This document shows, piece by piece, positions 7,123 through 11,933 of a DNA stretch of 26,772 nt. The translations under genes were made by a program, and so were the position numbers. Source of the DNA: a virus; IMG/VR virus record IMGVR_UViG_3300028392_000255, positions 1 through 26,772 of that record. One strand, 5' to 3'. Position 1 is the stretch's first letter; each line of letters opens with the position of its first letter. The notes under the pieces were generated by a model. That model was not told the origin of the DNA. It saw nothing but the letters and a program-made list of their open reading frames with translations, and searched no databases.

Positions 7123-7144
7123 ACCCCCAATGACGGTTGAGGGT
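7123..7144 (-). other. Intercistronic hairpin with adjacent palindrome
   Basis: In the 91-bp gap between two mini-genes, ACCCCCAA and TTGAGGGT form an 8-bp stem with one mismatch and a 6-nt loop. Just downstream on the minus strand is TTTAGGTCTAAA (7112-7123), a near-perfect palindrome, then TAAAAT. There is no long U tract, so this is a weak attenuator, processing site or operator/internal promoter candidate. Confidence 0.4.
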
Positions 7145-7164
7145 CAGGTGTCGCAGCAAAAAAT

Positions 7165-7392
7165 TTAAGCGGCTTTTTCTCTTTTCCAGCGCATTACCGC
7201 TTCCTTCTGCGCATCTTTACACGCTTGACAAGTAGATTCTTTCATTTTTAAATGCCGGTTATATCCAGCACGGGTTCCACATTGAGCCACCTTGCGAGTC
7301 AATGCTCTACCTTCGGCGATTGCTTGTTTTCTGTTTTCCATATTTTCGCAAGAAAGGCATTTATATGTTTTAGTGCAGAAGCAATCTTTCAT
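7165..7392 (-). CDS. Small Cys-rich zinc-binding protein
   Basis: 75 aa from the ATG that overlaps the upstream stop by 4 nt (ATGA); a GTG six codons earlier has no ribosome site. Cysteine pattern: CFC...YKCLSC near the N-terminus, then CGTRAGYNRHLKMKESTCQAC in the second half. The latter matches, from memory, a recurrent actinophage motif (CGTxxGYxRHxRxGxxxCxxC). The C-terminus is basic and helical. Probably a nucleic-acid-binding zinc protein; role unknown. Confidence 0.82.
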   Translation of the reverse strand: MKDCFCTKTYKCLSCENMENRKQAIAEGRALTRKVAQCGTRAGYNRHLKMKESTCQACKDAQKEAVMRWKREKAA

Positions 7393-7694
7393 CTTCCCGT
7401 TACCGCCCACACATAATTTTCGTAATCTTCACGATTTTGATCATATTCATCTTTAAGATTTTCCGGAATTAAAGCGGCAATCGCTTCCGTATGACAGCAA
7501 GCCGTCACAAAATATTCGTCTTTCACACTCCAAAGCATTTCCGAAATTGTCCAAGTTTCGTTATTTGAACACCACCCGCAAGTAAATAATTCTTTGTCTG
7601 TGTAATCATATTCAGCACAATAAACTGCGACGAGAACCGGAGTTGATTTAATTAACTTTCCGCAATCTTTAGCACAATTAGAGATTTTGCTCAT
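7389..7694 (-). CDS. Cys-rich hypothetical protein
   Basis: 101 aa from the ATG at 7694, which shares a base with the stop of the preceding membrane-protein gene (TGATG). An ATG six codons upstream lies inside that gene and is less likely. It contains CGWC (39-42) and ACCH (65-68) plus N-terminal Cys7, Cys11 and Cys26, consistent with a zinc-binding fold. The C-terminus is acidic (DEYDQNREDYENY). Not recognised. Confidence 0.8.
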   Translation of the reverse strand: MSKISNCAKDCGKLIKSTPVLVAVYCAEYDYTDKELFTCGWCSNNETWTISEMLWSVKDEYFVTACCHTEAIAALIPENLKDEYDQNREDYENYVWAVTGR

Positions 7695-7861
7695 CACAAC
7701 CCGCTTTCGCATTTCATAAGATCACCAAAACACCATCCGTTGCCCGTCCACCATATATGATTGACGAGATAATAACCGGCGAGCAATACAGCGAAACCAA
7801 CGATTAAAAGCACACCGAAAGCAACACGACGGCGCATTATGTATTTAGATCCCATTTTCAT
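7694..7861 (-). CDS. 55-aa single-pass membrane protein
   Basis: Short ORF starting MKMGSKYIMRRRVAFG. A basic N-terminus (RRR) precedes a hydrophobic span of about 20 residues (VLLIVGFAVLLAGYYLV), then a Trp/Gly/Cys-rich outer segment (WWTGNGWCFGD). Predicted topology is N-in, C-out. Shine-Dalgarno AAGAAGG lies 6 nt before the ATG. The ATG overlaps the upstream stop by 4 nt and its own TGA overlaps the next ATG. Possible early envelope-targeting function such as superinfection exclusion; not demonstrable. Confidence 0.75.
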   Translation of the reverse strand: MKMGSKYIMRRRVAFGVLLIVGFAVLLAGYYLVNHIWWTGNGWCFGDLMKCESGL

Positions 7862-8001
7862 TCGATACCTTCTTTCATAAGTTGAACTTCAATTTTTATT
7901 GCGCACCACTCACACTCGTAGATTGCTCCTTGCATCCCAATTAAATGAATGATTAACTTATTAGCGAATCCGCCTTTGGTTCCACACCATACGCAATTCA
8001 T
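7858..8001 (-). CDS. 47-aa zinc-ribbon protein
   Basis: MNCVWCGTKGGF at the N-terminus and ECEWCAIKIE in the second half give two CxxC pairs with the spacing of a zinc ribbon. Shine-Dalgarno-like GAGAG precedes the ATG. Both ends overlap neighbours by 4 nt (ATGA), so it is translated as part of a tightly coupled mini-gene chain. Function unknown. Confidence 0.72.
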   Translation of the reverse strand: MNCVWCGTKGGFANKLIIHLIGMQGAIYECEWCAIKIEVQLMKEGIE

Positions 8002-8084
8002 AATTCTCTCTTATCGTCAAAATGAACAATAAACGCGAACAAAATAGTAATGATTACAAGGTTCAGAAAGATCATCCCCCACAT
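7998..8084 (-). CDS. 28-aa membrane peptide
   Basis: MWGMIFLNLVIITILFAFIV followed by HFDDKREL: a single hydrophobic helix with a charged C-terminal tail. The ATG overlaps the upstream TAA by one base (TAATG) and the TGA overlaps the next ATG (ATGA). Those overlaps, together with an open frame that exactly bridges two real genes, are the support for coding. Function unknown. Confidence 0.6.
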   Translation of the reverse strand: MWGMIFLNLVIITILFAFIVHFDDKREL

Positions 8085-8374
8085 TAGAGATCGCCCCCGT
8101 AATTAGTTGTAATCATATAAGTATCATCAGCCGTATCGAAATAAACCCGATAAGGAAAATTTAAAACTTGCAAAAAAGCCTTTACGAATAAAACAGCGGG
8201 GTAACTTTCTACCCAATAAGCGCGAGCGAATTCATAATCAACTTCGGGTTGAAACGCTTCCGAATAGTCAATATCTTCAAACCGACCTTCTTGCAGTTTC
8301 CATTCAGTTGCAGAATTTTTCCAATTAGTTGAATTTACTGTAAGATTTTCAAAATCCGAGTGTGTAAGTTTCAT
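8084..8374 (-). CDS. Hypothetical protein, 96 aa
   Basis: Acidic, aromatic-rich protein (WKNSATEWKLQEGRFEDIDYSEAF, then YEFARAYWVESY, and YRVYFDTADDTYMITT near the end). No family recognised. The pattern of a helix followed by a two-strand beta hairpin suggests a small alpha/beta domain. The ATG overlaps the upstream zinc-ribbon stop by 4 nt. Confidence 0.8.
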   Translation of the reverse strand: MKLTHSDFENLTVNSTNWKNSATEWKLQEGRFEDIDYSEAFQPEVDYEFARAYWVESYPAVLFVKAFLQVLNFPYRVYFDTADDTYMITTNYGGDL

Positions 8375-8532
8375 TTTGCATCCGTTTCGTAATTACACTC
8401 AGGGCATCGAGCGAAGTGCTTCCATTTTTTATCTATTCCGAAAGTCATTGCACTAACTCCGTACATTTCTATTTTGCATTTAGGGCAAACGGGATCAGTT
8501 AAATCCGCTACCGCAAGTTTTGTAAGTTTCAT
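8371..8532 (-). CDS. 53-aa zinc-ribbon protein
   Basis: Contains CPKCKIEMYG and ARCPECNYET, two CPxC knuckles separated by about 23 residues including a WKHF strand: a classic rubredoxin-like zinc ribbon. ATGA overlaps at both ends. Its N-terminus MKLTKLAVADL resembles that of the next gene (MKLTHSDFENL), possibly a shared translation-initiation segment. Function unknown; nucleic-acid or protein contact is typical of such ribbons. Confidence 0.75.
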   Translation of the reverse strand: MKLTKLAVADLTDPVCPKCKIEMYGVSAMTFGIDKKWKHFARCPECNYETDAK

Positions 8533-8678
8533 TTTTCATTTACTCCTATCGAATCGAGATAATTTTCTACGATAATTCCATCGAATTTTTTATTTAAATA
8601 TCTAATTACTTCGCTCAAATCAACATCGAAGTTGATAAGCGCATTGAATACTGCCGCGACTTCGTGTATCTCAGCCAT
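8529..8678 (-). CDS. 49-aa helical hypothetical protein
   Basis: MAEIHEVAAVFNALINFDVDL then SEVIRYLNKKF and IIVENYLDSIGV: a small acidic all-alpha protein. It starts at the base immediately after the stop of the preceding zinc-finger gene and ends with a 4-nt ATGA overlap. Not recognised. Confidence 0.7.
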   Translation of the reverse strand: MAEIHEVAAVFNALINFDVDLSEVIRYLNKKFDGIIVENYLDSIGVNEK

Positions 8679-8870
8679 TTAACGAGTCACCCATTCAGAC
8701 TCATAAACCTTGCCACAAAGAAAACACTCTCCAGCGCGAATGTCGTAAATCTCTCCACACACGCAACCCATTCCGCGAACAGTAGGCTCGCCAGCGTGAA
8801 AGTCGTAATGAAGGAGTAATTCATATTGAGCCTTAAAAGATTTGCCACAGTTAAAACATTTATATTTCAT
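8679..8870 (-). CDS. Zinc-finger protein, first gene of the long operon
   Basis: 63 aa from the ATG at 8870, chosen because GGAAGG lies 6 nt upstream; the ATG nine codons earlier has none and falls in the leader. The N-terminal finger is CFNCGKSFKAQYELLLHYDFH (C2H2: CxxC...HxxxH), followed by a CxC...CxxC ribbon (GCVCGE, CFLCGKVY). Possible DNA or RNA binder; as the first gene behind the 8909-8921 promoter motif it could be an early regulator (inference). Confidence 0.82.
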   Translation of the reverse strand: MKYKCFNCGKSFKAQYELLLHYDFHAGEPTVRGMGCVCGEIYDIRAGECFLCGKVYESEWVTR

Positions 8871-8892
8871 TTTGTTACCTTCCGTCAAAAGG

Positions 8893-8921
8893 GGCATTGT
8901 TGCCTTGTTAAGAGAAATCTA
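8893..8921 (-). promoter_or_regulatory. Shared promoter/leader motif, copy A
   Basis: Minus strand TAGATTTCTCTTA (8909-8921), identical to two other copies. TAGATT fits an actinobacterial -10 (TAnnnT) with a start near the final TTA. It is followed by GGCA-ACAA-TGCC, a 4-bp stem at the expected 5' end of the mRNA, then the Shine-Dalgarno of the 8870 gene. No convincing -35. Confidence 0.6.
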
Positions 8922-8956
8922 CAGCGAGAGCAGAAATTTGTACATAAAAACACCGA

Positions 8957-8986
8957 TTTAAATATAAACTTTTTGTTATATTTAAA
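8957..8986 (-). terminator. AT-only 11-bp inverted repeat, candidate terminator
   Basis: TTTAAATATAA (8957-8967) and TTATATTTAAA (8976-8986) are perfect inverted arms around an 8-nt loop. The repeat lies 5 bp past the last stop of the 9991-8992 operon and is followed on the minus strand by GTGTTTTT. It could terminate that operon ahead of promoter A. The stem has no GC pairs, so it is weaker than a standard intrinsic terminator; a DNA-level role such as protein binding is possible. Confidence 0.45.
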
Positions 8987-8991
8987 ACCAT

Positions 8992-9108
8992 TTAAGACAC
9001 CCACTTGACTTCGCCATAACACTTTTTGCAGACGAGGGTCATTTCAAAATAGGTCACTCTTGCCCCACAACACGACGAAATTTCCGTTTTTGTGTTTACA
9101 GTAGCCAT
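8992..9108 (-). CDS. 38-aa Cys-rich mini-protein
   Basis: Begins MATVNTKTEISSCCGARVTY and ends with CKKCYGEVKWVS: a CC pair and a CxxC pair, suggesting a zinc ribbon. The ATG follows directly after the TAA of the upstream gene. It is the last gene before an AT-rich hairpin. Function unknown. Confidence 0.68.
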   Translation of the reverse strand: MATVNTKTEISSCCGARVTYFEMTLVCKKCYGEVKWVS

Positions 9109-9312
9109 TTATGCCACCGCCTTCACATCGAGTAAATAAACCCCGAACATCCCCGCGTGCTGTTTAATTACATTTACTTTATCGTTATCAGCCAGCCCGA
9201 CCAATTTTTCCTGAATCCACGGTAACTCAACAATTAAAGATTCGAGGAATTTACTAACGCTCATAATTTCTTCTGTAACAACAGTTCCGTTTGTCAGAGT
9301 TTGAGATTTCAT
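9109..9312 (-). CDS. Hypothetical protein, 67 aa
   Basis: A small protein with an N-terminal beta hairpin (SQTLTNGTVVTEEIM) followed by two helices (SVSKFLESLIVELPWIQEKLVG, NVIKQHAGMFGVYLLDVKA). Its ATG overlaps the stop of the LPD29 gene by one base (TAATG), so the two are probably co-translated. Not recognised. Confidence 0.78.
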   Translation of the reverse strand: MKSQTLTNGTVVTEEIMSVSKFLESLIVELPWIQEKLVGLADNDKVNVIKQHAGMFGVYLLDVKAVA

Positions 9313-9827
9313 TATGCACCCACCTTCACGCTTTTGTTGATAGCCAGTCTCCAGATCAAGTTGCCACCGAATCCGCAGTCGAAAGCGAAATCGAAGTTGG
9401 TCGCTAGATTCTTGTAATAAGTATTTTCATCGAAAATCTGACCTTTTGTGTGCTCGTTCATATCAAGAATTGACTGAGCGATTTCAGCAAGTTCAGCCTT
9501 AAATTCAGAAGAAAGTTCGCGGTTTGTAAAGACAAAATCTACGCCGTAAGAAACTTCAACCGGTAATGTTGAACCTTCGAGAATAGTAAAAACAGAAGGC
9601 TTATACGATTTCAAGTCAATCATTCCATCGAACGATGCACCTTCGAAACGCTTTACGACTAAATCAACTTCTTTTGAAGTCGGACCATCAACCCAAGAAA
9701 CATTTATTGAAGATCCACCAGAATACGAATGTGAACGCACTGTAAATTTTACATTTGGAAAATAATGCTTAACTTCTTTGCGAATTAACTTAGCAGTGTC
9801 AGTTGTTGAAAATCGTGTAACTTTCAT
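9312..9827 (-). CDS. LPD29-domain protein
   Basis: 171 aa. The N-terminal 80 residues match, from memory, Large Polyvalent protein-associated Domain 29: TAKLIRKEVKHYFPNVKFTVR, then SYSGGSSINVSWVDGP and FEGASFDGMIDL. LPD domains occur as parts of giant polyvalent proteins of phages and conjugative elements, and also as small standalone proteins like this one. The C-terminal half (TYYKNLATNFDF...FGGNLIWRL) is less conserved. Biochemical role not established; modulation of host or mobile-element DNA processes is the usual conjecture. Confidence 0.8.
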   Translation of the reverse strand: MKVTRFSTTDTAKLIRKEVKHYFPNVKFTVRSHSYSGGSSINVSWVDGPTSKEVDLVVKRFEGASFDGMIDLKSYKPSVFTILEGSTLPVEVSYGVDFVFTNRELSSEFKAELAEIAQSILDMNEHTKGQIFDENTYYKNLATNFDFAFDCGFGGNLIWRLAINKSVKVGA

Positions 9828-9829
9828 TT

Positions 9830-9991
9830 TTATGCACCTACCTTTTCGAATCGGCGAGCGAGAACAGATTCAAAAGATTTTCCATAATTAAACGCATATT
9901 TAGTAATATCCGCTAAACAGATCAAGCAAATTTCGCGATTATTTGTACAAGCCAAAACATCCACTTCATTATTGCAAAGTGTGCAAATCAT
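9830..9991 (-). CDS. 53-aa zinc-ribbon protein, first gene of short operon
   Basis: MICTLCNNEVDVLAC and EICLICLADITKYAF give a four-Cys ribbon, followed by a basic helix (SVLARRFEKVGA). A very strong Shine-Dalgarno (GGGGGAG) lies 7 nt before the ATG, consistent with being the first gene behind promoter copy B. It is similar in style to the 14361-14513 ribbon protein (CVMC...CFSC). Function unknown. Confidence 0.78.
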   Translation of the reverse strand: MICTLCNNEVDVLACTNNREICLICLADITKYAFNYGKSFESVLARRFEKVGA

Positions 9992-10012
9992 TTTTTTCTC
10001 CCCCGTCAAGGT

Positions 10013-10041
10013 TAGGCGTTGTTGCCTATAAGAGAAATCTA
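10013..10041 (-). promoter_or_regulatory. Shared promoter/leader motif, copy B
   Basis: TAGATTTCTCTTA on the minus strand (10029-10041), followed with no gap by the TAGGC...GCCTA hairpin (5-bp stem, 10013-10028) and then CCTTGACGGGGGAG with the Shine-Dalgarno. TTGTAA sits 17 bp upstream of TAGATT and may act as a -35. AATCTA (10036-10041) and TAGATT (10055-10060) form a spaced inverted repeat shared with copy C. Confidence 0.62.
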
Positions 10042-10076
10042 AAGTGACCCCCGATAGATTACAAGCGAATTGCCCG

Positions 10077-10448
10077 TTATTTGGAAAATATTTTTATTTC
10101 AGCCCCCGGACTGTTTGAATAGACTTTTGTCGCTTTAATGTCTATTACTTGAGAATCGTCTTGATAAGCGATTCCAGTCAGGGCATCCAGTACTGCCCGA
10201 ATATATTTATCGAGATCCGGAGCCACCGTCGGAAACTCTCTTTTGACCGTTTTAGGTCGGCGAACCTGAAATTCAATCTCGATGCCGATAGCCCCATCGA
10301 CGGGCTTCGCCCCAGAGAAGCGAGCCGACAGTCCGATAGTAGATCTCCACACCGCCAGAGCAGACCCCTGAGAATGGAGAATATGCCCGTTTATGACCTT
10401 CATCGAACCTTGCGGAACGGGAACGCCATCGGCTCTGAAAGAAATCAC
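10077..10448 (-). CDS. RusA-like Holliday junction resolvase
   Basis: 123 aa. Signatures: GVPVPQGSMKV (8-18), RRPKTVKREFP (63-73), and the catalytic acid block APDLDKYIRAVLDALTG...YQDDSQV (77-101), in which D78, D80, D88 and D97/D98 correspond to the RusA aspartates that bind metal. It resolves branched DNA before packaging. The start is GTG three bases after the upstream stop; the nearby AGGGA is too close to be a good ribosome site, so coupling is likely. A later ATG would remove the conserved N-terminal motif. Confidence 0.92.
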   Translation of the reverse strand: MISFRADGVPVPQGSMKVINGHILHSQGSALAVWRSTIGLSARFSGAKPVDGAIGIEIEFQVRRPKTVKREFPTVAPDLDKYIRAVLDALTGIAYQDDSQVIDIKATKVYSNSPGAEIKIFSK

Positions 10449-10451
10449 TCC

Positions 10452-10634
10452 CTATTGTGGCAGGATTGCTATCGAATCCGTAATTACTTTATGAACAATT
10501 TTACTGCCGTCGGTTAAATAGAAATCGAAGGCTCCGACATAATCCGGCCCATCAATCGCTTTGACGACCATTGTCTCCCCATTCAAGGAAACCTGATCAC
10601 CACTTTGAACCTTATCCGGTGTGACGATTGTCAT
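10452..10634 (-). CDS. Small beta-rich hypothetical protein
   Basis: 60 aa: VQSGDQVSLNGETMVVKAIDG then FDFYLTDGSKIVHKV reads as a small all-beta (SH3/OB-like barrel) domain. It starts at an ATG preceded by AAGGGAAG at a good distance and ends 3 bp before the resolvase start. Not recognised; similar small beta proteins are common in phage replication operons. Confidence 0.8.
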   Translation of the reverse strand: MTIVTPDKVQSGDQVSLNGETMVVKAIDGPDYVGAFDFYLTDGSKIVHKVITDSIAILPQ

Positions 10635-10650
10635 AACTTCCCTTTCGGTT

Positions 10651-10665
10651 GCGTAATGCTTACGC
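10651..10665. repeat. Intergenic inverted repeat GCGTAA-TGC-TTACGC
   Basis: A perfect 6-bp inverted repeat with a 3-nt loop in the 48-bp gap downstream of the DUF1376 gene. There is no T-run on either side, so it is not a standard terminator. RNA processing hairpin or protein-binding site are options. Confidence 0.35.
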
Positions 10666-10682
10666 GTAATGGTAACAGATTA

Positions 10683-11453
10683 CTAAAGGTCTTGGACTCC
10701 CCTAATCAGATCTCTAAGGTTTTTCGGGGCAGGAACGCCCGCTGGAACCTCGTCTGCCGTAAACTTGGGTGGAGTTATCGTCGGCTTGGTATCGAGGCTT
10801 CTAAAGCCATTCTGCGACCGTCTAGGTGGTAGTGGAGAGTCGAGCCATCTGTCCCCATTCAGCCAAGTAGCAGGATGAGCAGTAAATTCAGGTTCACGAT
10901 TAGGATCTTTCGCATATCTTTCCGCCCCTTCGATAATCATCAAAGAAGTGCCACGCTTAACAGCCTTAATCCAAGCCTTCATCGCAGTAGCCTTTCCGAC
11001 CTTTATCGGATATGTGTTCCAGAATTTCTCAAAAGTGTTTAATAAATCTCTTTTTTTATCTTCCTCTTTATCTTCCTCTTTATGGTTCAACGCCCGTTCA
11101 TCATCCGTTGAACGCTCGTTCGTTTTCCGTTGAACGCCAGACCTTTTTCCAGCGAACGAAGCCTGTTCAGACTTCTCCCGAACCTTTGCTAGATCATTTT
11201 CAACCCGAGCGTGTGTCCATATATCCCCATCAACCCAAAAGAATTCGGCAAGGATTTCTCGGTTATCTTCCCACTCTTCCGAAGTCATTTTGGCAACGAA
11301 AGCGAGCCTATCTCCGGTATTGTCTAAAGGCTTACCCCTCTGCCAGTAATTCATTAAAAGCAACATATACGCCCCATTTTGAGCCGCATTTAGGTGAGCA
11401 GTATCGGCAAGATAATCGGAGACATAAAGTTGCATATACGGTAACGAAGTCAT
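10683..11453 (-). CDS. DUF1376 replication-initiator-like protein with internal iteron-like repeats
   Basis: 256 aa. Residues 1-100 match DUF1376 (YdaU-type): LPYMQLYVSDYLADTAHLNAA, GAYMLLLMNYWQRGKPL. A charged low-complexity linker follows (about 105-138, NERSTDDER...EEDKEEDKK), then a second domain starting FEKFWNTYPIKVGKATAMKAW (141-161), seen in phage and plasmid replication proteins. This matches an initiator that binds origin DNA and recruits the host helicase. The DNA encoding the linker carries 22-bp repeats beside an AT-rich tract, as in the lambda O gene. An origin here is inference. Confidence 0.9.
   Translation of the reverse strand: MTSLPYMQLYVSDYLADTAHLNAAQNGAYMLLLMNYWQRGKPLDNTGDRLAFVAKMTSEEWEDNREILAEFFWVDGDIWTHARVENDLAKVREKSEQASFAGKRSGVQRKTNERSTDDERALNHKEEDKEEDKKRDLLNTFEKFWNTYPIKVGKATAMKAWIKAVKRGTSLMIIEGAERYAKDPNREPEFTAHPATWLNGDRWLDSPLPPRRSQNGFRSLDTKPTITPPKFTADEVPAGVPAPKNLRDLIRGVQDL
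11041..11137. repeat. Iteron-like 22-bp repeats plus AT-rich tract: candidate replication origin
   Basis: CCGTTGAACGC occurs at 11105-11115 and 11127-11137, with a degenerate copy (TGGTTCAACGC) at 11083-11093, all at an exact 22-bp period (two helical turns). The core GTTGAAC in the first two units is GTTCAAC in the third, its reverse complement. Immediately left is a tandem 12-bp repeat TCTTCCTCTTTA (11059-11070, 11071-11082) and a T-rich stretch. All of this lies inside the linker of the DUF1376 gene. Confidence 0.6.
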
Positions 11454-11933
11454 TTATTTCCCAATCGCGTCGTTGATCATTTCTTCGGTGATTCCATAAT
11501 GAGCGAAATCTTTAATAACTTTATTCTTCACTTCTGAATTACGGTAGTCAAGAAGCGAACGCCTTTCGTCCGTCGTGCATCCACCCCACACCCCGTAATT
11601 TTCATTAGAAGCCGCATACCGAAGGCATCGAGCCCATATAGGGCAAGGAGCGCAGGTGAACCGGATCACATCAACATCTATGAGTTTTACAATTCCTCGT
11701 TCTTCTATTTTGTAGAAAAACTCAGTCGGAAGATTTTTACACGCCGCTTTACTCCAGTCGATTTCGGTATAAGACGGGTTTGCATAATTTTCATTAAGAG
11801 CATCTAGTTGGTCGCGGTCATAAAGCCCATCTTCGAAACGATGAATTTCGTACCTTTCAATCCATCGAAAAACTGTTCTTTGAGTCACTCTATATCGACT
11901 TGCCGCTTCATTTACCGAGATTTTGATGGACAT
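11454..11933 (-). CDS. WhiB-family Fe-S regulator with N-terminal helix-turn-helix
   Basis: 159 aa. The C-terminal part is a WhiB domain: C65 (AACKN), C94 and C97 (TCAPC), C103 (ARC) for a 4Fe-4S cluster, then GVWGG (114-118) and a basic ERR stretch. WhiB proteins bind the primary sigma factor and alter transcription in Actinobacteria. The first 45 residues (SVNEAASRYRVTQRTVFRWIERYEIHRF) add a MerR/HTH_17-type DNA-binding domain, which normal WhiB proteins lack. ATG start with GGGGG about 6 nt upstream, overlapping the nuclease gene by 22 nt. Likely the phage transcription switch; diagnostic for an actinobacterial host. Confidence 0.93.
   Translation of the reverse strand: MSIKISVNEAASRYRVTQRTVFRWIERYEIHRFEDGLYDRDQLDALNENYANPSYTEIDWSKAACKNLPTEFFYKIEERGIVKLIDVDVIRFTCAPCPIWARCLRYAASNENYGVWGGCTTDERRSLLDYRNSEVKNKVIKDFAHYGITEEMINDAIGK

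Noticed and set aside
6959-7168. Plus-strand 69-aa ORF across the mini-gene gap
   Set aside because: No ribosome site, and it is opposite the 32-aa zinc-ribbon gene and the SLT signal-peptide region, which are better supported.
11083-11137. CRISPR-like array
   Set aside because: Only three short units with a 22-bp period, no unique spacers of array length, and inside a coding sequence; iteron or linker repetition fits better.
11012-11476. Plus-strand 154-aa ORF opposite the DUF1376 gene
   Set aside because: Low-complexity antisense translation; no start signal; the minus-strand gene has clear family similarity.
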